This document shows, one piece after another, positions 21,292-32,900 of a DNA stretch of 64,000 nt. Made by a program: the position numbers and the translations under genes. Where the stretch lies: NCBI GenBank assembly GCA_035048495.1, contig CM068545.1:15087702-15151701 (forward strand), read 5' to 3'. Positions within the stretch are counted from its first letter, which is position 1; every line of letters starts with the position of its first letter. A model generated the notes under the pieces. That model searched no databases, was not told where the DNA came from, and saw nothing but the letters and a program-made list of their open reading frames with translations. Source of the stretch: Euptelea pleiosperma (taxonomy: Eukaryota > Streptophyta > Magnoliopsida > Ranunculales > Eupteleaceae).

Positions 21292-22831
21292 CCCGGACTC
21301 CTTCCTATTCAATTCTATCATCAAAGCCTCTTCTAAGTCCGGCTTCCCTTTTGACGCCATCTTCTTCTACCAACGTATGCGCCTCACCGGACTATCCCAA
21401 TCGAATTTCACCTTCACTGCTGTTATCAAAGCCTGTGCCGATTTATCAGCTTTGAAGTTCGGTAGAGTCATACATTCTCATGTTTTGGTTAGTGGGTTCG
21501 GTTTGGATTCGTTCGTTCAAGCTGCTCTTGTTACCTTTTATGCGAAATCCAGTGATTTGGTAGTTTCCAGGAAAGTGTTTGATGGAATGCCTGAAAGAAC
21601 AATCATTGCTTGGAATTCGATGATTTCTGGTTACGAGCAAAATGGATTTGCTAGGGAAGCTGTCGAGGTGTTTTACCGGATGCAGGAGGTGGGGATGGAG
21701 CCCGATTCAGCGACACTGGTGAGCCTGTTGTCTGCTTGTTCTCAAATGGGAGCACTTGGTTTAGGCCGTTGGGTTAATGGTTATATTGTTCATAATGGTT
21801 TTAATGTTAATGTAATTCTAGGTACTTCAATGATTAACATGTATGCTAGATGCGGAAATGTAGGCAAAGCGCGTGAAGTGTTTGATGGTATGCGTGAACG
21901 AAATGTTGTAGCTTGGACGGCCATGATTTCTGGTTATGGAATGCATGGTTATGGTACACTGGCCATTGAGCTCTTTCATCGGATGAGATCTCATGGGCCT
22001 CAACCAAATAATGTCACATTTGTGGCGGTCTTAACTGCGTGCGCCCATTCAGGTTTAGTTGACGAAGGGCGCAAAGCTTTTGCATGTATGATGCAAGATT
22101 ACGGGTTAGTACCGAGATTGGAGCATCATGTTTGCATGATCGATATGCTTGGACGTGCAGGTTTTTTTGATGAAGCGATTCGATACATTGAGGAATTGAT
22201 ACCTGGGGAACCAGCTCCAGCAGTGTGGACAGCTATGCTTGGGGCGTGCAAAATGCACAAGAATTTCAATCTAGGAGTACAAGTGGCTGAACGTCTCCTG
22301 TCTGTAGAGCCCGACAATCCTGGCCACTACGTCCTGCTTTCAAATATATATGCATTGGCGGGTAGGATGGATCGCGTCGAAGTGGTTAGAAGCATGATGA
22401 TACGCAGAGGTCTGAAGAAGCAAGTTGGCTATAGCTTAGTGGAGGTTGATCAGGTCACCCACATGTTTTGCATGGGCGATAAGTCCCACCCAATGACAGT
22501 TGAGATTCATCGATATCTGGATGAGTTGATATGGAAGTCTAAGGAAGCTGGTTATGTACCCGAACCAGATTCGGTGATGCATGAGTTGGAGGAAGAAGAA
22601 AGGGAATTTGCGCTTAGATTCCACAGTGAGAAGCTAGCTGTAGCATTTGGTCTCATGAACACTAATCATGGTACACCAATCAGGATCGTGAAGAACCTTC
22701 GAATGTGCGGTGACTGCCATTCGGCTATCAAGTTCATCTCAATTGTCACTCATAGAGAAATTGTCATTCGAGATAAGCATCGATTCCACCATTTCAAGGA
22801 GGGTTCTTGTTCTTGCCAGGATTACTGGTAG
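21092..22831 (+). CDS. PPR protein, PLS-DYW class (At2g33760-like), 579 aa
   Basis: One intronless frame of 579 residues, as usual for this family. After a short N terminus (LQQVHAHIIISGL) come tandem P/L/S pentatricopeptide repeats, seen in phrases such as VVSRKVFDGMPERTIIAWN and VGKAREVFDGMRERNVVAWT. The E region contains LEHHVCMIDMLGRAG and DNPGHYVLLSNIYALAGRMD, followed by GYSLVEVD. The C-terminal DYW cytidine-deaminase domain begins about residue 487: HSEK (His511, Glu513), CGDC (Cys539, Cys542) and a terminal DYW (577-579), so zinc-ligand and catalytic positions are present. Such proteins bind organelle transcripts and carry out C-to-U editing; the target is not readable here. Sequence and length resemble At2g33760, by memory. 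Another ATG at 21079 is out of frame. Confidence 0.95.
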   Translation: METKQHSPTYQALLQAGPRLRPLQQVHAHIIISGLHRNRSLLTKLLTLACTAGSILYTRQLFFSVPNPDSFLFNSIIKASSKSGFPFDAIFFYQRMRLTGLSQSNFTFTAVIKACADLSALKFGRVIHSHVLVSGFGLDSFVQAALVTFYAKSSDLVVSRKVFDGMPERTIIAWNSMISGYEQNGFAREAVEVFYRMQEVGMEPDSATLVSLLSACSQMGALGLGRWVNGYIVHNGFNVNVILGTSMINMYARCGNVGKAREVFDGMRERNVVAWTAMISGYGMHGYGTLAIELFHRMRSHGPQPNNVTFVAVLTACAHSGLVDEGRKAFACMMQDYGLVPRLEHHVCMIDMLGRAGFFDEAIRYIEELIPGEPAPAVWTAMLGACKMHKNFNLGVQVAERLLSVEPDNPGHYVLLSNIYALAGRMDRVEVVRSMMIRRGLKKQVGYSLVEVDQVTHMFCMGDKSHPMTVEIHRYLDELIWKSKEAGYVPEPDSVMHELEEEEREFALRFHSEKLAVAFGLMNTNHGTPIRIVKNLRMCGDCHSAIKFISIVTHREIVIRDKHRFHHFKEGSCSCQDYW

Positions 22832-23150
22832 ACCCTCACTTCATTTACAGGCTAAACCTGAGAGCGGAAAGGACTTTGATGGTAAATGTTGTTAAACTAC
22901 ATTAATTTGTTACAGTATATTTGGAAACATAAGCGATTTGCGCTTCTGAACAGTTGATGGAGTTGCACCAATGTAATTTTCCTAATTGTTTCATCTACGC
23001 CTTGTCTGACAACATGAATCTTATTTTGCCATTCAACTCTGTTTAAAACTATATCTTCTATCAAGGCATATCTTCTTATTACCTCCATGGTTTGTTTTGT
23101 GAATGATCAAACAGCTCCAGGAAAATGTTCATTGATAGCATGGGTTAGGA
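22832..23150. other. 3' flank of the PPR gene
   Basis: Probable 3' UTR and intergenic sequence; no other gene is seen. A strong AATAAA is not evident. Confidence 0.4.
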
Positions 23151-23151
23151 T

Positions 23152-23660
23152 GGGGCCCATCAATTGGCAGTTCCCATTGCCACCCCTACGGACGGTGGAG
23201 ATAATTTGTTCATAATTTCAATCTAGTCTATACACCTTCCAAGTAACACAAACAAGTACATCAACATCTAGAGAAGCTGTGTCCCATTGGGTAGAAGAGA
23301 ACCAAGGACAATACACCAACATAGCAACACATTGTACATGATTAAGGGGAAATAATCATTCAATGGGTCCTACCTAAGATATCTCCTCTTGGGATGGGCT
23401 ACATTATCAATCTTACAAATGTGGGGGCCCATCAATTGGTAGTTCCGATCGCCAGCCTACGGTGGAGATTATTTGTTCATAATTTCACTCTAGTTTATAC
23501 ATCTTCCAAGTAACACAAACAAATACATCAACATCTAGAGAAGCTACGTTTCCACAGGGTAGAAGAGAACCAAGGACAATACACCAACAACATAGCAACA
23601 CATTGTACATGATTAAGGGGAAACAATCATTCAATGGGTCCTACCTAAGATATCTCCTGC
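23152..23660. repeat. Direct repeat pair, about 240 bp
   Basis: Copy 1 (about 23152-23390) and copy 2 (about 23423-23660) share 'GGGCCCATCAATTGG', 'AATTTGTTCATAATTTCA'-type sequence, 'ACACAAACAAGTACATCAAC' (one difference in copy 2) and 'GGTAGAAGAGAACCAAGGAC'. Copy 2 runs into the 216-bp tandem repeat. Confidence 0.65.
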
Positions 23661-24023
23661 GTAAGAAAGATCAGATCGATCTAATGGTTGAGGCATCCTA
23701 ATTTACCACATACAGCTAACAGTCCAGAATAAAAGTTTTTGAGAAACTTCTAAAAATCGCAAAATGCTAGCTTTTAGGGGTTCTTAAGCACTTGTCGAAA
23801 AAACTACATAGCAACACATTGTACATGATTAAGGGGAAACAATCATTCAATGGGTCCTACCTAAGATATCTCCTGCGTAAGAAAGATCAGATCGATCTAA
23901 TGATTGAGGCATCCTAATTTACCACATACAGCTAACAGTCCAGAATAAAAGTTTTTGAGAAACTTCTAAAAATCGCAAAATGCTAGCTTTTAGTGGTTCT
24001 TAAGCACTTGTCGAAAAAACTAC
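23592..24023. repeat. 216-bp tandem duplication, about 99% identical
   Basis: Units 23592-23807 and 23808-24023 match throughout, with only two differences spotted by eye (GGTTGAGG/GATTGAGG and TTTAGGGG/TTTAGTGG). Both contain 'ATAGCAACACATTGTACATG' and end 'GTCGAAAAAACTAC'. The near identity points to a recent duplication or an assembly artefact. Confidence 0.85.
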
Positions 24024-24365
24024 GTTTGTTAAAAATTAAAAAGCACGTTTTAAAGCCTAATAAGCTCCAAAATCATCACAAGCAAAAGTTGTTTTTGAGT
24101 TGCTTTTGCTAAATCTAGTATGCACACGGTTGCATACTATAGTGTGTGCAAATATGGCCAGAAAGTGACAAGTTGCAGAAACATTGGGTTAACATGTTTG
24201 GTTGTATGTGTTGCCTTCTGGCCGCATATTCTAAAAGTATGCAACCATTTGCATACTAAATTACTTTTGCAAGAAGACGTTCTTAAAAAAATTTCTTTAC
24301 AAGTTTATCCTTACAAAAAAACTGTGATACCAAAACTACCATTTTGAAGCCCCCAAGTGTTTTGT

Positions 24366-24650
24366 AGGCCTTGTTTGGTTCGCTGCAATGTGTGCATTTT
24401 ACACTCCAGTGCAAATGCAGTGAATTGCATTGCATTCGCTTGCAATTCTGGCCCTGCTTGGTTTGCTGCATTGGGATGCATTTTGCACTTGGTGCATTGC
24501 AGTCACTTACCATAATTTTTGGTCTGCACATGCTTGCATCCATTTTCTTATAAAGTTTGTCCCCCTCCCCAATCAGTTCTAATCCCAAAACTGTGGCAAG
24601 TGAGTGCATTGCATTCGATTTGCATTAAACCAAGGAGGGCCTCCGTTACT
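24366..24650. repeat. Family E GCATTGCA-rich MITE-like repeat
   Basis: Begins 'GGCCTTGTTTGGTTCGCTGC', has an internal 'GGCCCTGCTTGGTTTGCTGC', and ends 'CATTAAACCAAGGAGGGCC'. The ends look like Tourist-type termini, and the inside is rich in TGCATT words. Confidence 0.5.
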
Positions 24651-25124
24651 TGCAGCTGCTTAGTTCACACCCTGTAAATAGATGCAAACAAAGTTTAGCC
24701 GATTGATTGGTAGTGCATTGCAAATGAACTGCAATGGTTTTGAAAAACATGTATAAGACATTATTCATCAATTAACCCACTTAATGTGGGTTACAACAAG
24801 CATGGTAAGCCACAATTAATAGAAGCTAAAAGTGGGTCCCACATTATTCACTAATTTTTCAGGAAGTGGTACATGGGTTATTTTATATTATACTTCTATT
24901 TTATTATTGGTTGAATTGTGTTATTTTTTTAAATTTATTTTACTATCAATTTATTATTTTCTCTTCTTTATTTTTTTCGACTTATTTATTTTATTTCATA
25001 TTATACTTCTATTTTTATAATTGATTGAATGGTGTTTTTTTTTTAATTTATTTTTCCTTTTCCTTTTTTTTTTTATCTTTCATATTGCTTTTTATTTTAT
25101 TTCATCTTATACTTATATTTTTAG
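24651..25124. other. AT/T-rich spacer, no gene seen
   Basis: Long T-rich tracts yield short hydrophobic frames (24832, 25025) that are composition artefacts. Confidence 0.4.
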
Positions 25125-25345
25125 GGACGGGCTCTAGAGCCCCCCTTTTTGTGCCCCCTCTTGGGAGCGTGTTCTCGGTCGTGGATTTCGAGAATCCAAT
25201 AGTGGTTGTTAGCACCGCCCAAAGTGAAAAAAAGTGATGCCAGCTCAGTGCTAACAACAAATGTTGGATTCTCAAAATCCACGACCAAGAACACGACTCC
25301 TGGCAGGGGACACAAAAGGAGGGGGCTCTTGAGCCCGACTCATAT
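25125..25345. repeat. Family B element, GAGAATCCAA core, full length
   Basis: Outer ends 'GGGCTCTAGAGCCCCCCTTT' and 'GGGGGCTCTTGAGCCCGAC'. Inner arms 'GAGCGTGTTCTCGGTCGTGG' and 'CCACGACCAAGAACACG'. The core has 'GAGAATCCAATAGTGG' and 'TGCCAGCTCAGTGC'. Confidence 0.65.
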
Positions 25346-25599
25346 TTTAATTATTGATTGAATGATTGATTAACTTAAAACGACTAATTTTTCTGAATTA
25401 AAATATATAGTATGAGTCAACGATGGTGGATAAGGATTTTTATTTCTTGATTTTACAAAAAAAATGCAGAATAAAAATATTATTGTTATTTTCATTATTC
25501 TCATTAATATTATTATTGTTGTTGTTATTATTATTTATATTTTATGAGAGAAAAAAGTTGAGCTAATGCAATGCAATCACTTGTCACGGTTTTTGGGCT

Positions 25600-25960
25600 G
25601 CACATGGACGGATCCAAGTTTTTGCTTTAAGGGGGGATATAATATAATTGAAAGAAAATTGAGGGGGCACTAGACTAAAACAAAAATTGAAGGGGCCAAT
25701 AAAACTAAAATAAACGGATTTGAGGGGGGCACAATATAATTAAAAATAATTTGATGGGTAATCAACTAAAACAAAAGCTGAGGGGTACTAAAACAAAAAT
25801 AAGGGTACCGGGCTTGCATCTATTTTGTTACGGAGTTTGCAAGGGCTTGTAACCACTTGTACACCATCTCATTTGCACGCCTCCAACCAATCGTTGTGCA
25901 ATCCCAAAATTGTGGCAGGTGAATGCATTTGCATCCCAATGCAGTAAACGGCCTTAAGTG
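25600..25960. repeat. Composite repeat: hAT-like fragment in family E
   Basis: Family E words ('GGGCTGCACATG' at about 25597; 'CATTTGCATCCCAATGCAG') flank a block starting 'GGACGGATCCAAGTTTTTGC' with several 'AAGGGG..ACTAAAA' repeats, which resembles a Tip100-type hAT terminus. A 57-base direct repeat ('ATTTGCATCCCAATGCAGTA' onward) follows at about 25926-26040. Confidence 0.4.
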
Positions 25961-26034
25961 CATTTAACTATTGGGTCGAGGGACATGCATTTGCATCCCA
26001 ATGCAGTAAACGGCCTTAAGTGCATTCAACTATT

Positions 26035-26245
26035 GGGTCGAGCTCAGGGACTCCCTTTTTTCTGACCCTTCTCGGTGTTCGTGTGCTGGGCCGTGGATTT
26101 TAAGAATCCAAGGATGGTTTTAAGCACCGAGCTGGCATCACTTTTTGCAGTGTTGACAACCACTGTTGGATTCGTGAAATCTATGGCGGAGCATGCGAAC
26201 ACCAAGAGGCGTCAGAAAAAGGGGTCCTCAGAGCCTGAGCTTTAA
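26035..26245. repeat. Family B element, GAGAATCCAA core
   Basis: 'GGGTCGAGCTCAGGGACTCC' at the left and 'GGGGTCCTCAGAGCCTGAGC' at the right are imperfect inverted ends. The core has 'AAGAATCCAAGGATGG', 'GAGCTGGCATCACTTTTTGC' and 'TGTTGGATTCGTG'. It lies about 700 bases upstream of the FLOE-like gene. Confidence 0.6.
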
Positions 26246-26754
26246 CTATTTTTAAGGGTAAAATAGGTATTTTCCTAAAAAAAGTACTATTTTACCAAAT
26301 ACCATATAATGGCTTTTTAAGAAAATAAGCACTTTTCTTCTATGGTTACTAAACGGCTAAACAGCTTAACTCAAACAGTTTACACAAGTCGTATTGGGTA
26401 AGCACTTGAGCTTTAAACGTACCCAAAGGCCGCCTACAGGATCTTAAGAGTAAAAGGTATCCTTGTATGATGCATTGAATGGTGGATCCCAGTCCACATG
26501 GAGACAGCGTGTACTGGTAAACCGACTTCTGGGAATTGATAACAGATCTAATGGCTTGGAACCGTGTGCTACTTTACTTAAAATACTCCAGGGGACTATC
26601 AGATCATGAGGACCTTGTAAGAAAAGAAAACCCACAAATGCTTACGTTTGCATCGCTCCCCGGGCACTGTCAGAAAACTCATCCTTATCTGACCTTGCAA
26701 GTTCCTCTTTGCGGCAAATGTCGAATATTTAAACCGTCTGGGCAGTCAACACCG

Positions 26755-26765
26755 TATATATAAAA
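26755..26765 (+). promoter_or_regulatory. TATA box of the FLOE-like gene
   Basis: TATATATAAAA lies 172 bases before the ATG at 26937, with a leader rich in TTCTTC/TTTTC pyrimidine tracts. Spacing predicts a start near 26790. Confidence 0.6.
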
Positions 26766-26936
26766 GCCCTCACCCGCGGACAAGCAAAGAACTTTCCTTT
26801 CTCCCTTCAGCTTCTCTTCCGTCTTTCTTCGATTTTCTTCGATAGGGGAAAAAAAGGGGAATTCCTTTTGTTCCATCGTATTTAAACCCTAATTTTCTCT
26901 TCTTTTGATCGAATTTACCTTCAACTCGATCCGTTT

Positions 26937-29900
26937 ATGGCTTCTGGATCGTCTGGTAGAACCGGTTCTGGTTCGAAAGGGTTCGATTTCGGTTCGGATG
27001 ACATTCTCTGCTCTTACGACGATTTTGGGAATCAAGACGCTTCTAATGGCAATCATACCGATCCTGTGATTGGAGGAAACAATTCCGGAAAGGTAAAATC
27101 TTTGATTTCAATTGGTATTTGTTGGTTCGGTGTTTGGTTTTGGAAATGCTTTTCTTTGTGATTATTTGATGTTTCTGAATTGTTGATCTGGAATTGCGGG
27201 AACACTGCTAAACATTGAGGAATATGTAGAAATTGGGAGCTTCGAAGCCCTTTATGTGCATTAAGCTCATTCCGTGTGTGTTGAACGATACAGATTGAAG
27301 CTTGGTCCTTTATGAGATCTTGTCTTTGAACGGATTAAAACCCAATTTGATACAAAACTTCATAACTGTCTGTGTCTAATTCTATGGATAGTGTAACTTT
27401 GGTTAGCAGGGGAAGCTATTTCTGAGCTTTGAGCCTTAGCTTCCGATTATAAAGCTGCATACAAGTACTGGAAGGTGATGCAAACTTAAAATTGTCACGC
27501 AAGCTTAAGTAAAAAATACAAGAAAATGATATTGTGTGGAGAATGATTTTTCTTGTGGGCTAATTTTCCTAATTAGATAGTTCAGTTTCCAGTCTTGAGT
27601 TGAAACTGATCAAGTTTGTTAGTTAGAAGGAATACGTTGGTTTGGTTGCTTCGGGGCTTAAGAGAATATTTGTAATGAGAGGTTGGTTAGGTTGGTTGTG
27701 CCACTGTTGGTTAAGTAAAGGGATCTCTTAGAGTTTGAGATCCATGCATCTGCAAAGGACAAAGGATATTTCTGAGATAGTAAGTTCCATCCTTGTTAAG
27801 GATTCGTAATATTTTGAAGTTTCTTTTGGTAGAAATAAAATCAGGCTGGGCAGTTCTTCTCCTAGTTGGGTAAACGAGATAGCTAAAAAGTGGCCATTGA
27901 GTTCCACTCAACACGAATTTACCACAAGTGGGAAATTAAGACCCTGTTATGAAAAACATTATGAAGGAAAAGTAAAACAAAGGAAAGACCAATAGGATGA
28001 TTGGAGGAAGAGAAAGGAAGAAGGTTGGCTCTAGATATTTTACAAGTCTGCAATTCCACAACTCATCATCGATAGAGCAAGAGCTTAATGTTGCAAACGG
28101 TTGGGAATGTCCTATTCCAACATTGTTTTCCTGAGTCCTGACTGAAGTGGATATTGGTTTTGATGGGCTAGTCTTAAAAGGGTTTGGGTTGGAAGCATAC
28201 AGTTGCTGAGTGACAGATTTGTGATGGGTGTCAGACCTCTTTAAGATTTGGCTGGCTATATTCTAGTTGGATTAGTGCAAGGTCTAGAAAATGTTTCGAC
28301 CCCGTCAAGGTGATTTTGTGTCAGAAAGAAAAGGGTATAGTCATCATGTCACCGTGTTGGTTTACTTTTGAAGATGGAGGAATTTCTGGCAAATAATGCT
28401 GGACTGCCTTAATTGGTGTATAAGATTCAAAGTTGCAATGGAATTGACTTGTGAAGATTGGGCAGCTGGTTTGAACTTGAGGGTTCTTTTGTTGTAAATG
28501 ATCGATGACGTAAATTACACCGGCATGTCCTCATCAATAAAAGTGCGCCCTAGAGATCTCCCCTTTAGGAAGGGAATCCATCTTATCGTTAGCTGACCTC
28601 GGGATAAGGGAGAATGAGTTGTTCATTTGTGAACTCAACTCCATGATTTGTCTAATGATATGAGGTGGTCTCCAACGTCCTTCTGATTTACTGGAAGCCC
28701 AACTAATGGTGTTGCTAGAATCCTCGACAACTTGTTTTTGGTTTCTATTTTTTTATTCTGAAGTGTAAGCAGTGTAGTAACTATTTATTATTCAAACTAA
28801 TGATCACATGAGATGGCTTATTTTATTGACTTTCTTCGTGATATTTTGAAATTAATTATGGTCACAATGTGGATCTGAAAATGGGAAAGAAAATTGAGAA
28901 CAGAGGAGAGCAAGAATCTTCTTCTTTGTTCTTAATTTTTTTAACAAGTAACTATGATTGTATTACAGGGGTAGAACCCCAAAAAGTATACAAGAATGGA
29001 ATAGAAGAAAAAACCTATTCCGAAGAGGGGTAGCATCCCATGGGGCTGGCAAATTACAAAAAAGAGTGCCAAGAAGAACATAGAGGAGTCAGTGCTTTCT
29101 TTGAATTCATTAACCCCCCAAAAAGCTTAGCTTCAACCTTGCTTATCACTTGATCGAGAGATTCATACTTGTCTTCGAAGATTTTTCCGTTCATATCCTC
29201 CCATTAACTCCAACAAAGAGTGTACGAGAGGACTATCCAAAGCGAGAGGTTCTGAGTTCAACTCTCCTTGGGGCCACCCCCTGGAAGAGTAACAATAAAG
29301 TGGCCTAGTCCACATCAAAATTTCTCCCAGAACACTTGGCACGTGTGGAGGGGTGACTAATGTGTCCTGGGGGACTAGTCGGGTGCTCTAAGGAGCCTAG
29401 ATACCCCCGGTTAAAAAACAAACAAACTTGAAACTGAGGGCAGATCCATTCGAGCATGAGATCTGTAAGGCATCTAGGAATAAATTAGAAGGCCCTTAGA
29501 AAATGTTGCCACGCACGGAGAAGGCACAATGCACAGAAGGTGATCTACCGACTCAGCATACCTATTGCAAAGAGCACACACATTAGGCATAATCATGCCA
29601 CACCTCACGAGATGATTCACTGTGAGGATACTGTCATGGATAGCTGTCCATGGAAGAAAATAACCTTGGAGGGGACTGGATTGCTCCATAGAAATTTGGC
29701 TGGAAACTCATGAGTTTGACCTTCAAGATTCATAAGGTAAAGAGCAAAAGACCGAACTAAAAACTTTCCTTTGGGTTCACATTCCAATTTTGTTTATCCT
29801 CTGAATTTTCATGAAATAGAACCTCTTCAAGCCAAACTAAAATGACTGGTTAAGCTATTGAGTTCCCAAGCGTTAAGGTGCCTTTTGAATGTGGGATTCC

Positions 29901-32900
29901 AAACCACCCGGCCTCCAACCCTCTCAAAGCAATTTGCAACAATAACATCTTTGTGGGCTGTTAAGGCATATAAGACCTCCACCCCGAGTGTGTCCCATTT
30001 ACGCAAACTACCCCACTCGAGCCCGGTGTGAAAAAGCCCCTGCATTAATCACCCCCGGTGAGGAGTCTCGAACACGAGACCTCCCACTCCCACTTTGATG
30101 CAGAACATTTAACCAACTGGTATCACTAGTCAATCTCCCAATCATTGAGCCTTCTTCTGAATCCAAGACTCCCAGACACATTATCCTCCTCCTTTCTAAA
30201 AGAGAATTCAAGGACAGAACAATGCTTCTTGTCTGAGAGGGCATAGAGGCCCGGAAAATCCTCCATAAAGGGAGCTTCCCCACACCACCTTTCCTCCCAA
30301 AATCTGACTTTGTCCCCCATCCCCACCTTGAATCTTATTTCCTTGGAGAAGGCCACATCAGTCTTCATAATACCCCTCCACACACTGCATCCGTATGTCA
30401 ATCGCACTGGTCTTCCAACCCAACCGAAATCCAAGGCACCATACTTGAGTTTATATTCCCTTTCATTTGTCTTCCCAAGCTCACCTTTCTGCTTTCTTCA
30501 ATGGTTGAAACACGCAGTTTGGTCTTCCTGTCCCTCGTAGGATACTCCAATAAATTCATCAAAACCTATTATCTTGTGCCACCTAGTTGGAGACAAGCTA
30601 CCACATTTCTTTCGGAAAGAATCTCCCCTTCCAGTTGTTGATCTAGCATTTTTCCAACTGTCCACCCTTATAACTCTAATGCCCTTCTAAACTTAATGTG
30701 TCTTGGGTACTTCTGCTCACATTGTTAGCGCCCAGAGTGGTCTCTACCTAAATACCCATGTATCAATGATTGGTTTAAGAGGTTGGGTTTATGGCATTCT
30801 CTTCTTGCTTGCCTCCCAAATATCCAAGCTCAGGTATGACAAATCTTCAGTGAGCCCCTCTTCTTGTCTTTCCTTGGGAAAAATGGGTGTCAATGCTAAG
30901 CTTTGGTCCACCTGCTTCAAAAGGCTGTTGGATGAGAATTGGGGTACATTTATAGTCCACCAGTCTAAGATCCTCCCTGCCATCAATGGAGTCGTGTGAT
31001 TTTTTTGTTTCTATCCGTTGTGCTTCTTGACTATGTGGTAGACTTGAATTAACCCTATAATCTCCATTAGAGCTCTTATGTGCTTCAAAGACTTTGATTC
31101 GCTCCGATTCCACATCTAATTTAGAATACGCATCCTTGATTTCAACCTCGTTGGTCTCACCTTTAAGCCACTTTGAGTGGTATAACCTCTCTATCTTTCA
31201 TCTCCCCACTAGATAGGGCTACAACTTGGGCGGGATCAACTCGACTTTGGGCTCAAGTTGGGTTGGCTTATACAATATTTGGGCTCGGGCTTGGTTTTTT
31301 GAAGATGATCGAAATCAGATTGGGCTCGGGTTGAGACCTTGGGCAACCTGAACTAACCCATGCCTGATCAATATATATGAAATTACCCTTGTACCATGAC
31401 CATGCTTCATATCCTAGCTTAGAAGCTCTTGATTTAGGAAGAGAAATACATATGTATGTGACGTTGGAGGGAAAATTAGTTGCACATTCCTTTTAAGATG
31501 ACTTGAGGTCAATGTTGTTTTTGAAAATAGTTTTTTGTTGATACATATCACCAAACAAGCTATTACATGAAGCTTTCTTATGCATTTCACCGAACAAGTA
31601 TTTTTTACAAAATAGCGTGAGCAACCTGACAAACCTGATCGGGTTAAGTTCGAGCTGAGATTCTCAGGCCTGACCTTGGGCTCGGGCTCAGTGCCTTGAA
31701 GGTTGGATTGGGCTCGGGTTAACCCCCAACCCAACCCGCCCGAGTTACATCCCTACCACTAGAAATCCCGGACTCCCACTTAGGTGTCCTTGATCATCAC
31801 TCTATGGTTTCATATGAGCAACTTCTCCTTAATTACTCATCGAGGTCCGAAGGAGATGGATGAAGGAAAGAAATGATGTCCAGGGAGAGGGGCATCTATA
31901 TTGCAGTCTCCTACTAGAGTGGGGGACATCGATTCGCTGAAGGACCTCTTTAGGTCTACCCACGGGTGATTTGGTGGAACCGGTGCACCTAAGATGCTGA
32001 TACCTTTTCAATCCATATCATGCTTGTAGACCCATGGTTCGTTAACAACGTCCGTGTCCCCCATATAACCTTCCTCCTTTTGATTTGTGCCATAGATTAC
32101 CCCTACTTACCTGTGTTGGTGCCCTTTTAAAACTTTGAATTTTAAAATTGTCACAAAAAGTGTTATACGTACCATATGACGAGCTTTAGCTCTCCCGTGA
32201 GAATCGGACACATTCCCTTGCTTCCTGTATTTCTACCACTCCTATATCTTTCCCATCATTTCTTTTCATGTGCCCCATGTTTTCTACAGTGCGACGTGGC
32301 CTCATACGGACTGTGAGAGCAAAACTCTTAGTTCTGGAATTCTGGTTGGCATCCACCCTAGTCCTTACCAAAGCCATCCAATAGGCTACGCACCTTACAG
32401 GTGTCCTGCGCCCTACCCCTTCTTGATCTGACACATTGCCAGCCATGTCTGCTACCTGTGTGCACGCCATCATTGTCTACCCTTGGTTTGGCCAGTTGTA
32501 ACCCAATCTGCAGAGCCAGGCCTCCTCCGAACCTTGGGATTGTCTTCAACCTCCACTATGATTGGGAATAAAAAGACCCTATCAAGCAACGAGACAACGC
32601 GTGGGACTTTGGCTAGGGGATAGCTCCAATCTTCATTATGATCTTGTTTTCTGCACCAATGTCCCAGAATCTGTGATCAACCTCTAACAGACCTCCACAG
32701 CACTCCAGCGACTGAAGAACTGACTTGGCTCTTAATCGATTATTTTCTCTTATTTGGAAAAGCCATTTGGTATCTTTTAATCAGTGGTGACCAATGTGCT
32801 GAGATGGTGCTTTTCTGTTCCTACAATAACAACCTGGAGGAGGAGATTGCATTTTGTAACATGCTTCATTTCATTTGTGATAAATTTGTGGATGACTGAT

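Noticed and set aside
24832..25237. Hydrophobic frames resembling membrane proteins
   Set aside because: Phe/Leu-rich products of T-rich DNA with no family signature.
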